Of a stretch of 64,000 nucleotides of DNA, positions 50,401 through 63,063 are shown piece by piece (positions within the stretch are counted from its first letter, which is position 1; each line of letters opens with the position of its first letter). Both the position numbers and the translations under genes were made by a program. This DNA comes from Quillaja saponaria (lineage: Eukaryota > Streptophyta > Magnoliopsida > Fabales > Quillajaceae): contig CM055605.1 of the NCBI GenBank assembly GCA_029379385.1, forward strand, positions 3,073,001 to 3,137,000, written 5' to 3'. The notes beneath the pieces are model-generated. The model made no database searches, was not told the origin of the DNA, and saw only the letters and a list, made by a program, of their open reading frames with translations.

Positions 50401-53400
50401 CTGCTCCGGGATTCATAATTTATTTTTTTAAGAGATCTCAACGTGCTTCTATGGAATTCATTTGTAATCTTATGTCATGCTGGGATAAATTGGTTACTTA
50501 AAGATACTTTGGATAAGTTGGAATTATTTTTCATTAAAGATTATACTAATCATTATTGAAAATAAAGATCAGTGTTTTAATAAGTAATATGGTAATGTCT
50601 GGAACTTATATATCTTCCTTGAATCTGTACAACTGAGGAACTAAAGAAAAGTTTAGTTTAATTTCAACTATTAGCTATGGATGACATTTGGAGGGAAATC
50701 CTACAGTTAGCTGATCTTATGGTCATGGCAGTGCCACGCAAACCTGAAATGCTATAATTGTATGTGAGAAAACTGTACTAGGTACCTCTTCCGTAACTGT
50801 TGACAGCTATATCGAAAGCTATTTTGGCTACTAAAGTAGAACGTTAGAAGTACTACCTTAATTGGTTGACTGGAGTATGGAACTACACTACTGTGCAATG
50901 TAGTGCTCGAATCCCAGCAGCCACAATCCAAAAAAAGAATGTAATGATCCATATCTTTGTAATTTGTACAGAAGGTTGGTTGACTTCAGAGTAGCCAGAA
51001 GCTACTTACTTCTAGCATAAAAAAATAAAAACTCTATTCCCTTGCCACATCCCTCATGTCACCTTCTATCTCATCATAGTACTTTCTTTCTTTACTTTTG
51101 ATACCAATATTATAGAATACTTCTCACCGTAGTTATTGATTTCTTGGATTTTTACATTACTTTTACCTGTACATTTTGAGAAACTGACATTCTTTTAAAT
51201 AAATATGTTGGTATGTCAGATGTCACTGACTCTGAATTCTGATATTAGATTTTTTTGGTATTTATTTTAAAAAGCTGGTTTATAATCCCAACATGTATGA
51301 TTTGATTTCATCTTAGTATTGAACATACTGCGTAATGTGTGAGGAAGATACATGGTAAATTGCACCACAGTTTCTTAAGCTTTCTGTTGCATTTCATTCT
51401 TTCAGGCTCGTGTTCATGATGAGAGTTTACGATATGTATTATCAGACCAGGCTATTGTTGCTTTAGCAAATAAAGCTCCAACCAATCCAACTGATATATA
51501 TGAAGCTGTTGCCCAAGCTAGTTCCAATGCAGAGTTGAGCCTAACCACTTTCATCCAATCTCCATCCGCTGTTGTTTCCAGCCATCTGTATGATATCTAT
51601 CATCTGCTAGGGGACAAAATAGGACACTCTGTTGATGTTTTCACAGTGATTCTCCAAAAGTGCTTGGGTCCTAATGGGAGTTGTCCATTATCTATATTTA
51701 ACTATGCTGTTTTGGGTTATTGTTATGTGAATCTGACTTCAGTCAATAAACTAAGCGTCAAAAAATATTCAAAGCATGTTCCTCGGAAGGCTTCTCGGGA
51801 TCGGTTTGTTCAGAAATTCTCCTGCAAATCTCCTGTTTATCATAATTGTAGAATCTATGCTAATGATGGGCGGTTGCTTTGTTACTGTGACCGCAGGAAG
51901 CTTGAATGGTTGGTGAGCTTTCACTTTTTTTTTCAGCCACGAATATATTGCTTTTATGATGATTTATTTTCACTATTTATAGGTATCTTAATCGAGATTT
52001 GGCAAAAATTGTCGATGAAAACCCACCTGCTATAATGCTTCTTTTTGAACCCAAAGGACGTCCAGAAGATGAAGATAATGGTTTCTACATCCAAAGTAAA
52101 AAAAATATTTGTGTTGGATGTGGTGAAAGAAATCACTACTTGCGCTACCGGATAATTCCTTCATGCTACAGGATACACTTTCCGGAGCACTTGAAAAGCC
52201 ATCGTTCTCATGATATTGTCCTACTTTGTGTGGACTGTCATGAAGTTGCTCATGCTGCCGCTGAGAAGTACAAAAGAAAGATAGCTGTGGAGTTTGGAAT
52301 TCCTCTCTTTGTCCGCAAAGTAATTGATTTAGGACAAGAATCAATAACAAACTTTGAGACTGCAGGTGTATCTCCGTTGCAATTACGATCAGCTGCCATG
52401 GCCCTTTTGCGACATGGACCAAGAATGCCTCCCAATCGCCACGAAGAATTGATCGAGGTATGATGGTATATCATCTGAGCCCCTGACCCTCCCAATTCTG
52501 GCTGATTATGTTAGTAATTTGTTGATGTTTATAAGTTGTTAGTCCAACACAGTTAACCTGGAGCATATATGCTGACAGTAGGGAATATCATTTGACATAT
52601 AAATTGAATGGTTGCAGAGAGCTGAATTTGGTGGTTATAGAGCCAATAATTTTGGAATGTGTATTGGGAATCTTTGGGGCTAACAATAACAAGGTTGCAC
52701 TTAGTAACTATCGTTCACTATTGTCAATGAGACTTTTTTTTTCTTTTACAACTGTAGCATTTGTTTGTTAATCTTAGGGAAGAATTTTTTAACTTCAGGT
52801 GCTATTTATGTGAATGAGTTCCAGATCCCTTTCTCATGGCCCTTGCAGATTGTAAAGACTTTTTATGGAGGGAGGGAGATTTCTGAGGAAGATTTACAAA
52901 GGGCATTACTAGTTGGCATGAGTCCTCACGAGAGAAGAAAATTTCAGAAAAAGAGAGGTTTGCCTTTTAAACATTCTACAGGAAGTATTAGTTTAGATGC
53001 AGAGCAGGAGAAGCAAGCTGGTCCCATGTCCATATTGGGTGATACTGTGGATGCACCAAATATCAGTGTGCTAGATGATTCAGATACAACTGAACTAATT
53101 AGTACTGCAGATGATGATCTTCTCACAAAAAAACATACTGAAGACAGTTCCTCTTTGAATTCTGAACAAAGGATCAATGGAGCAGTCTCCCTGGCTCTTC
53201 ATGAAAATGTGACTACAGTTTCTAATGAAAAGAGTGCATGCAGTGTAAATGATGACAATGATTGTCAGAGTAGATATCAACAAAATGGAATGGATGACTT
53301 ATCTAACCTCGGTGCTGATGGAACCAACCATGCTAAACATAATTCAAAACTATCATTCTTGGGACATGGGCAACATGGGAAACAAGTTGTGGATTACTTG

Positions 53401-54077
53401 CTGAAGGAACATGGCGAGGATGGAATTCAAGATTTTTGTCAAAGATGGAGACAAGTATTTATTGAAGCGGTAAATCCTCGTTTCTTACCTGCTGGCTGGG
53501 ATGTAAAACACAGGTATACCGTTCACTATGCTTGTTCGAATCATTTAATTTGTAATGGAGGTGATTACTATTGTTTCTTCTTATTGATGAATTGAAGGCC
53601 CTGTTGTTGGCAAGGAATATCTTTATGGCTGGCTTTTTACTGGTGCAGGCCTTGTTCTTGCATATTACTTCATACCTACGTTTCTCAAATTCTGTGATCT
53701 AGAATCTGAAAATTTATGATGCCTGCAAAACAGAGTGGCTCTGGATTTATTTTTCTTAGTCTTTTTCTTTTCTCTACTGACCTTTGATTTGGTTGACTCA
53801 GCATATAACCCCAAACTACGTTGAGAATGTTCTCTGCTTCTAAGGCGATACTACACTTATTGCTTGGCTTGGTATTGAATTTGAAAATTTATTAGGAAGT
53901 GTTAATTTCGCTGCTTTTGTTTATAGAGTTTCCTTATTTTGTTTAACTGTAAATTCATGTAAACTGAAAATTGTCCTTTTGTTCAAGGATTTGATTGTGG
54001 ACAGTGTTTTTGCCAGTGGTAGAAGGGACTTCGGTGAATTCAGTGTATACAATCCTGCCAAAAAAGGTCACAGCTGA
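47408..54077 (+). CDS. RRP6L3: RRP6-like protein 3, EXD2-like 3'-5' exonuclease with HNH-type zinc region
   Basis: Plant RRP6L3 group, built like animal EXD2 rather than exosome RRP6. Twelve exons: 47408-47630, 48047-48288, 48404-48502, 48708-48791, 48940-49026, 49314-49434, 49900-50081, 50161-50205, 51406-51908, 51983-52457, 52849-53513, 54017-54077; all in phase, 928 residues. Residues about 6-24 form a membrane anchor ([18 protein letters not shown]). The DEDDy exonuclease domain is complete: DTE with Asp138 and Glu140, Asp196 in GADNDVLWL, Tyr261 and Asp265 in YARAD. An HRDC-like segment follows (about 345-390). A Cys/His region has CVGC (572-575), HRSH (602-605) and CVDCHEVAH (611-619), like the HNH-type end of EXD2. 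The remainder is acidic and poorly conserved, then a final helical block [17 protein letters not shown]. Exon 9 must end at 51908, not at the stronger-looking GTGAGC at 51913, to keep frame. Intact. Confidence 0.95.
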
Positions 54078-55439
54078 TGTTAAGTGACGGTGGCTGCATT
54101 TTGGGAGCTGCAAGATCTAAAATCTTGCGACTGAGGTGATAATTAGGTTTCATGCAAATTGCTATTTCATTTCTCATTTTAAAAGTTGAAATCTCCATCC
54201 TAGAGCGCTGGCATTTCTGTTTTTGTAATTCTAACTAATTTAGCATGCTTTCTTTTTTATTAAAAAATGATAAAAATAGTAGGATTGGTTTTTCATTTTC
54301 ATACAACATTTCTAGATTTTCCTTAACATGATACTGCTTAAATTAATTAAGCTTCAGAAATTACAAATGTAATCTAATAATTTGCTAGTGAAGCAAAACA
54401 AATTATGAGGAACTTAAATAAGGATAATAATTGTGACATCACTTTTTTCAACTCTTGACTTAACCCAAATGATGTCATAATTAAATAAAAGTATATTTTA
54501 TATATTTGTAGTATGAAAATAATAGACTTTAGTGCATTCTATTATCAATAATTTGTCCACACTAATAAAAACAATGATATATTAAATTTCGGGATACATA
54601 TATTTCATTTATAATTCTGATAAATCAAATTTTAAACTAAAAAAAAGGAACCTAATAAAAAGATAAACATGCTTAAATGAATGGAACTTGTGAAATTGAA
54701 AAAGAAACAAAAATAATTAGGATGGAGTTAAATAATATGTATTTCAGAAATTTTAATATAGTAAAATAATAGAAATATATTAAAAAATAATAATAATTTC
54801 AATAAACATGATTTCCCCCCTCAATTTATAGATAGAACAATCAAAATGATCACACCGAGTTGGCTAGTCTAAAGTAAACCGGTCCAACTGTCCCAATCAG
54901 CAGGTGAATCAGACTCTTAAAATATTGAAATAGTCACATGTGAATTCTTTTTTAGCTGATGTAATATTCTAAAATAGGAAACCAAAGAATTAAAAAATTG
55001 GTAGTCACATGAATTTTCCTATTATAGTTATAATAGTATAGTTCAGCTGCAATAAATATATAAACCAAGTAGTATATAATTCTGATGGAAAGGTGAAAAG
55101 TAAAATGAAATTTCTAAGCGAAGGAAAAAATCAAATGAATTAAGAACCTCATTTCTATAACTTAGTTCCTCTTTACTCTGTTTTCCATATAACAAAAAAT
55201 TACAAAACTTAACATTACCAACGAGTTTTATCGAACCCAAGTGTGGCTCCGTCCCAACAATGCAAATCAGAAATGTACTCATGTACCGCTGAGAAGTGCA
55301 AATTACCCACTCCATTGACAAGGGATCTGCCCCATAAAACCGTAAAGGTCAACACTGGGCCTACGTAAGATTTCAGCTTGAAAAGCAAACTAGAAGCATA
55401 CGGTCAATTTAAAGCATGTCTTCCTCAAAAAAGAAACAA
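54078..55439. other. Intergenic region between converging RRP6L3 and AXR1
   Basis: 3' flanks of both genes; AT-rich. The minus frame at 55043-55321 does not resemble a known family and is probably AXR1 3' flank. Nothing else supported. Confidence 0.4.
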
Positions 55440-58400
55440 CTACAGCAGCAACAATTGTGACTTGTGATCAATGCCATTGAAGATGAAGGTGCCAGACATA
55501 GGCACAAATTGTCTTGTTATGAGCTGTAGGAAGCGCAAAAATAACGTTAGATGATCCCAAAAGCATAATTGACATTTTGGCGCCCATGGTAGTTATGTCA
55601 CGGTGACTTCAGTTTACCAAACTTCAAATAACTTATGATTTTCTAAGATATTTCACATCCAGACATAAGTTCTTTTGAGTAAGGCAGGTAAACAGGATGA
55701 CTGACTATCGTTGCAGCTTGGTCTCATCTTACACAGGTTCGTATGATATATAAGCCAAGCTCAAGTTCAACTGGAGTGTTGTTCATGCCTTTGATGAAAG
55801 GCCACAAGCCAAACTTGACACTTGATGGTTTTCAGTATGAACTATGTATTTTTTGACAGAGCCAATCTACAACAGCCTAGTTCGTGGCTCAACTTATTTG
55901 CAGCCTTCCTCAAGAAATATAGGAAAGATTAATTTTTCCAAAAACTATATAATCTTTGATAACAGAAACATCCAAAGAAGCCAACAAAGATAAGAGAGAC
56001 AAAGAAAAACCTTGATTACTTCTTGTGATGTGATTCCTCCAACAAAAGCAGCAACTGCATGGAGTTCTGCAGCACCAAATCGGCACATCTCATTAATAAG
56101 GTCCTCCGCTAGAGTTGCTGCCATTATATCCCAAGTCACTAAGTAGGCTTATAGCCGTACTCTTCAATCGAGATATGTCATCATCCATTACACTGAAAAC
56201 ATTAACCATTTAAGTACAAAGCTATCTGGGTATTAAGTCAAATATATCCCATCACAAGGAATATATGCAGTAGTCTAACAGGAATTACCTGTCAAATTGC
56301 CCAGGAAAAGTGTTGTAATTAGCAGCAAAACGATCAACAGCTCGAAGCAAAATATAAATTCCAGCAGCAACACTGTTACACATACCAAAAGAAATATTCT
56401 GATCTGTAAAAAAGACATAGCCTTTTCCACATATTTCTCTCTCACCCAACAACATTATTATTCATTAGTTACATTGATGTCACCTGTAATCTTCATCTGT
56501 TAGATACTTCTGCAATTCGGGTATGTTGGGAGAATTAAATTCGTCCTCAACTGTGCGATATCTGCAAACCTACAATATAAAGATTAGTATCTTATTGGTA
56601 GACTCAATGTCCCCACAAATACTGCAAAACCTAATAGTATTGTTATAAGTTAAATGAAACTTTCAGGGAAAACCACACCTTTCCAAATCAACTATGAATC
56701 AGATCAGTTAACATATAAACCTATTCAGTACTCACTATGTTCCAGCTTTCTGGCAAAGATTTTGCTGATTTACTTAGGTAAACTGTTGGGAAAAGCGGCC
56801 TCAGTTAATAATGACAACCAAGAACTTGCAAAGGAGTATAACAATTGCAGAGAAGACACATATTCAGCATGATGGTCTTACACCTTACCATCAGTGGTAA
56901 TTGCAACTTTTTTTCAAGTTATAATTTATAAATTAGTTTTAGAAATTTTACTACTGATGTTTAGTGATTTAAGAGAAGTGCAGAATGTGGTTTCAAATAG
57001 CAACACTGTAAAAGTGTATACAAAAATTTGAGTCAGCTGAACAGGAATTCTAACTTTTGAACTACATCCATAACAAGAAGATCCTATGATATATTAGCAG
57101 GATACAGTAAATGTGTTTGAAAAATTAATGGGATATATTTTTACATCTAACCTTTTTCTTCAAAAGAAAAAGATTTAGAGCTTACATATAATATTCCTGA
57201 ATTCCAAATCTTATGAATATCTTGGAATTCTTATCGTTTTTACAGATTAAAACAAATAACTTCAGCACCAAGGAGATAATACCACCATTTTCTGCATAAT
57301 AACTGAATTTCATTTGTAATTCAACATAACTTACTTTGAGTTTTCTCGCATTTTTACAGAAGCTCTTAATTGTTGTCTTTGCAATGCAATTTGAATCTCT
57401 GCCAATTTTTGTCAAAATACTTCTAACCCGTCGCTCAATAGCAAGAAAATCAGCCTCAGCCTTAGATTGGTAGATGTTCTGCAAATTCACATATTGCCTA
57501 CAGGAGAATAAATAATGTGTTATATCAATAATTTATTATTTTTATAAGAAAAAGGAAAAGTATATTTTAATCAGGAGAGATTATTTACTAACTCAGTTGA
57601 AGACGTCATATCTGGTATAGATCCTTCAAGGGGCGCCTCGCCACCACCTTCATTTGAGATAAATTCCTGCTAAAATGTGAATTGCACAAATTGAAATTGC
57701 AAGTAACTATATAAGAAACCCACTTCCCAGCCCCCCTTTCAGACCAAACTATGCAAAAGTTTGAACTGGTTTTACCTATGTTGAGAGAGAAAGGGAGAAA
57801 CCAATGTAACTTGCAAAAGTGGCATTGAGTCATAGAATATGGACAGGGTGCTGAGGAGTAAGGACAACAAAGGTAAAGGAAAAAAACCAAATTTGTATAA
57901 ATTTACATGGAACACTTTAAAATTGACTTATAACATAGATTTACCACAACCTCTTAACACCTCCCACTCCCAAAACATCTCAAAATTCTCCTTTTCTCCT
58001 ATCAAGGGGATCACAATAGCTGTAAAAAATAAAAGGGGGATCACAATAAAGGAGCATAGAAAATATTATAAATATAACAAACAGAAATTCAAAATGTGTT
58101 GCTTTTAGGTTTAGTTTGGTTAGAAGGAAAGGCAGAGAAAGGACGAGAAAGTAGGGGGATGATTGCTCATTTCTATAGTTCAGTTGCAAACTTAGGAGGG
58201 AAGAGAACTTATTTGAGGTGACCATTGATCAACCAAAATTTGCAACTATTGTCTAAGAGTGCACTTTTGCCATATTAAACTGTAAAGCAAAAACATATCT
58301 TTGGTCATAGATTCAAATCCAGAAGCACCAACCTTCAAAGCTGCTACCATCACCCAAAAGTCCAACGAGTTAGAGTCTACTTCAGCAGAGCTATCATTGA

Positions 58401-61400
58401 TTATCTTCTGTAAACCTGAACCTGATATGTAATAATGACGAATAATCAACCTAATGTAACTTGCATGGATATTAATTAGTTGATAATCCAATAGAAGGGA
58501 ATCAAAATTCCACCCAAAAGCTTCAGAAAATTCTATGGAATTCAATTCCTTGTAGAGGATATCTTCAATTGAAATTGTTTCAACAAATTAGGATCTTTTT
58601 CCTTCAAAAGATTTTTTAGATTTTAAGCTTAAGCCTCTCAAAAGTTGGAAGTCAGTGCTATGTTCCAATCCATGTCCCATCCAACAACGAAGAAGTCTTA
58701 TGTAGTTTGTAGCTACTAGTTAGTAACAAAGTTTAAAGACCTTTGGATATTTACCTGACATAAAAACTCAAAAGGACAAGCACTTTATACGATAAGTAGC
58801 TACTGTTTGATAAGCTTGATCATAACCATAAGATCCAATGCAAAAATATTAAGGACAAAGAATTTATTATCAATGCTTCTAAAAGATATACAAATTCTGA
58901 AGCAGCCATTGGCTAATAAACTTAGACGCTTACTAATTCCAGGAGGAGCAAAGACTTTAAAGGATGTCTCCATAGCTTCTTTATAGTTGTCCTCATCCAA
59001 TGCAACCATCCTGGATCTAAGAAGCTCCTATTACATCCAATGCAAAATGAATAACTGAAGCGCAATGGATGAGAAAGCTTGACAACAAAAAATGAATAGT
59101 AATCTACCTTGAAATCCTTCTTTTCTTCTCTGGTTGATGGAAGCTTACTACCATGGCTTTTAGCCCACTCATCAGCCAACTTCACAAGAATGACTACGTA
59201 TGGTATGTGCTTATGGGCAACAGGATCTTCAACATTCAAGTCAATGGTTTCTGCAAAACTGTTATGGGAAAATACAGACTCAGATTAAGGTGGGAAGATC
59301 AGGTGTATGTTTCAGCACTTCAACAATCATATAGTCCTAGAGTCAGCATGTTGAAGGCTAAGAGGACAAAAGTTACACAAAAAATACAATACAAAATAAA
59401 AACTATCAACCTCCTCAGCTCAGGCCATGGGTTATTTAACCGTAGGTCATCAAGGAAATGATCAGGCTTTGACTCAATCACGGTATGCTCCTGCCACAAG
59501 TATTGTAAATATGATTACAGCTTGGTAAACTGAAGTTGTTCTATATATATATTTCTTTTGGGAAAAGAAAGTTGTTATCTATTTGATGAAATGATATACA
59601 AGTTTGCTAGCCCTAGTTTCTTTTGGCATCCTAGTTTGGAATTTTGACCAACAAATGAGTCACCTAACATTTTAGGAAGCCTAATTAACTTCTGATTTAT
59701 CCTTTTGTTTAAATTCCAAATAGAGAAACACTGGATTTCTTTTTTTCTTTTTTCTTTTCAATCTAGTTATCAAGAGAAAAAAAAAAAAAAAACAGTTATC
59801 CTACAAAAACAATTGTACCTTTAAACTGATTCGAACAAACCCCGAAAGGCCGTAGGAGCGAGCAAAGACCAACAGCACATTTGCCTCCCTGCATATTCTT
59901 TCAAGCTTTACCACGGCAACCTCCACCAGCTGAAAGTGTGGTTGAAAAATTCCGTCAAAGACATTGCAGTTAAGAATGATAAGCATGGCAAACTGCCATA
60001 TCAAACCCAACTACTGGAATTATAGAAATTTCTTTTATATATAACAAGATTGCAACGTGGACCAGAGAGAGAAAACCAATAAGATATTTAAATTAATCTT
60101 CCCCAAAATAAATATACTTGTATGGACTATGAACAAAATTCAAGACTAAAGAAAGGATTGACAACACAATTTACCACAAAACCCTATAAATCAGGACAAT
60201 AATGTAAAACAGAGCACATAAACTGCAAGAGCACTCAATAGCAAGAGATGAAGTACAATTTGAAACATCTAATCTAATTATACACACAAATAAGATCAGG
60301 TTTTTCCATCATTAAATGTCTCATAGAACAACAGAAGTTGAGCAGTAAGTATATCACCACCGCAAACTCTTTACCTGAGTGGCTACTATCAAGGTAAACT
60401 GAGAAAAGAATGATGGATTTGTCTCAATCAATGCCTCGGGATATTCTTCTATAAATTTGCCTTTAACCGCATCATTTAGCTCTTGAAGAAATGAACACAC
60501 ACATTTTGCCTTCGATTGCCCAATGCTTGATTCATCCACTACAAATATGACATACTAAAATGAGAACAAAATGCAATGAACTAACCAAGGTTTAAAAATT
60601 CGTGTCGAAACGGTCGAAACGTGTAAAATGTTTCCGTTTCCACACTACCCGAAACAGGGGCGTTTCCATACAAAACATGGGCGTTTCCATACAAAATGAA
60701 ATCGTTTCTATCGTTTTCACACGAAATGGGTCGACACAAACAGGGCATTTTCAAAATTTAAAAATCTAAAGTTTTGGCTCTAGTTCTCTTCATATTTTAG
60801 GATTTCAATTATTATTTTTTAATATTATTTGATGTATATTCAAATTGTATAATTTAGCGAAGATAATTCTTTTTAGGATTTCACGTATGTTAGGTTTCTT
60901 GGGCTTTTATTTATTTATTATTATTATTTTATACAAATATTTTGTATTAATTTAGTTTAACTTAGTAATGGATAATACTAAATTTTTAGAACATATATAT
61001 GTTGGTTCAAATTAAAAAATTCATTAAATATGTGTTGAGAACTTGCTAGTCACTCCACTAGTAGTTGGATGTAATTGTAATTTGATATTTCTCTCCATTT
61101 TGTATGTCTATGGTTGAAATTTTACTTTGTTATATATTTAATAGTATTTTATGTATTAAATTAATAATGTTAGATACCTACAAATATTATAATATGTGTT
61201 CTATTATATATTTTCATGCGTTTCCACAAAAATTAGCGTTTTCATACTGTTTCTCAAATCGTTTCTGTTTCTAGGCTTGTCGAAACCGTACCTTGAAAAG
61301 AATTTTAATTCCTTGGAACTAACAAAAACGAGCAAGAAGATACCATACCCATAAAATTGTTTCCCAGGTCACCCACTTCAACCTTAGATCCATCAATCAC

Positions 61401-63063
61401 AGTGATGCTTCCAACCCCTCCAAGAACAAGATTTTTAAGTGTTTCAGACCCAGTAGGACCACAGTTAAGTAAGCATATACTAGCTTTCTCAAGGGCTGCC
61501 TGTCCTTGCTCACCCCATATCCTGCACTTGAAATTAAAAAAATTAGAGTTTGGGATGAGAGGATTGATAAGCTGAAAAATATAAATATTTAGAACACCAA
61601 TTAAACTAAAGAAGAATGGTTAAATAAATAACTCATTTCATAGAAACAACACTGTCTAAGGTAGCAGGTAGCAGGTAGCAGGTAGCAGGTAGCAGGTAGC
61701 AGAGAGCTGGTAAAAGATAACAGAAGGTCAAAGTTTTTGTCAAATTGATCAACTTCTTCAACAACAAAGCAGTCAGAATTGTCATCTTCTTGCAACTATG
61801 TATTACTTTTTTCATTTCACAATACTAATTAATAGCAAAGAGCACAGAGCTAGCAAACGAAGGTCAAATTGATCAACCTTTTCAATAACAAAGCAAACGG
61901 ATCAGTAATATTATGAATGAGTTAGTTATTCAAAAAAAAAAAAAAAAAGAAGAAGAAGAATAAGAGGAAGAAGAAACAACCATAAATCTTGCCCCGAAAA
62001 CTTATGGTAATTGAGAACACACACACCAAAAACTATCTCAACTTAGAATCAGCAAGTCACCTGTTACAGAGATCTTTACTAAATAAAGTATTACTAGAAA
62101 ACAAACTAAGTTTAACATCTTGAATATTACACATTAAAAATTGTTCTTCGAACTAAGTTTTGAATCCCAGATTCCTTCCTCTCCAGATAAACAGCTACCT
62201 GTTAGTAGCATCCTCAAATAATATTGCTACCATTCAACTAAAGGTCCACTAGGATACCAGTTATCAAACCAGATGAAATTTTAAAACTATAACAAGTTAA
62301 CAACTAACAACAACCCTGCCTAACCAAAAGGTTTCAGATATATATATATACATATATATAAATATATAAAACCTAGTTCCACAACAAATAATCCCTTCAA
62401 TTTTAGCTTTCCAGCAATCATCCAACTAGCTTTTGGAAAACAAAAATGACTATGTATCAGCACCACTTCATATAAATCTGTTTTAAGCATTTAATAACCT
62501 TAACAATAAATGACAAAAATACTTCGCAAATAGATTTAGATTCAAACAATCACTAATCTTGTAAACAAAAATATGATCAGGTAATGACCCTCTAGACACT
62601 TTAACTACGCTAGGTTTGACATATATCATATACTCGATGAATTTCGGTATAAAACAACAGCTCCGGTGAAGATTTTCCTAACAAACTACTCCGCGACTCT
62701 TGCATGTGAAAAAACTAATCCGCATAAATTAAAAAAGAAGAAGAAGAAAATAACTATGTAATTACAATTTTACAATGTTAAACATAGCAAAAAGAAATTT
62801 AAGCCAGTTCAAATACCTCTAGATAGATATGCACTTGCTATTCGTTTTTCCTTCATGTGCATTAGGTTTTCCAGATGATATATTGAGATGGAAAAAAAAA
62901 TAACAGAGAAACACTTCGATTGAGCTCAAGCTAGTTGATGGTTCAAACTTGGGCAGTGTACATAAATTTTTTAAAATGGAGAGAATAACAGTGATTCGGA
63001 TAAGAAAGAGACAGGCGGAGAGTACCTTAGCTGGCGATCGTATTTGGTTTTAGGTTCCGCCAT
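55440..63063 (-). CDS. AXR1: AXR1, regulatory subunit of the NEDD8/RUB-activating E1, with apparent frameshift in exon 13
   Basis: AXR1 pairs with ECR1 to activate RUB/NEDD8 for cullin modification, which SCF-TIR1 auxin signalling needs. Exons (minus): 63026-63063, 61349-61521, 60375-60538, 59819-59929, 59411-59490, 59108-59258, 58934-59027, 58333-58421, 57593-57666, 57335-57497, 56484-56569, 56289-56372, 56011-56192, 55440-55523. Visible: MAEPKTKYDRQLRIWGEQGQ, ICLLNCGPTGSETLKNLVLG, FWVMVAALKEF, DMTSSTE, FCKNARKLK, ANYNTFPGQFD, and the end FVPMSGTFIFNGIDHKSQLL. As a regulatory subunit it has no catalytic Cys. All junctions fit, but exon 13 has 182 bases where 181 keep frame: after DLGYNGS the frame hits TAA at 56093-56095, while TLAEDLINEMCRFGAAELH continues one frame over. 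Corrected length 523; as written 468, lacking the last two conserved blocks. An assembly indel is likely since the rest is well kept. Confidence 0.9.
60586..61315. mobile_element. hAT-type MITE in AXR1 intron 2
   Basis: A 730-bp insert bounded by an 8-bp target duplication GAACTAAC (60578-60585 and 61316-61323). Ends are inverted: CAAGGTTTAAAAATTC at the left and the complement CAAGGAATTAAAATTC at the right. The subterminal zones are full of GAAACG/CGTTTC motifs (for example 60600-60730 and 61215-61290), as hAT transposase sites often are. The interior is AT-rich without a transposase frame, so it is non-autonomous. Eight-base duplication and short terminal repeats are diagnostic of hAT elements. 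Confidence 0.9.
61659..61700. repeat. Heptamer minisatellite (AGGTAGC)6 in AXR1 intron 1
   Basis: Six exact AGGTAGC units followed by AGAGAG. Likely length-variable between individuals. Lies about 140 bases upstream of AXR1 exon 2 on the coding strand. Confidence 0.97.

Noticed and set aside
51909..51914. Donor GTGAGC at the end of RRP6L3 exon 9
   Set aside because: Looks stronger than GTTGGT at 51909 but would put exon 10 out of frame (immediate TAA); phase requires exon end 51908.
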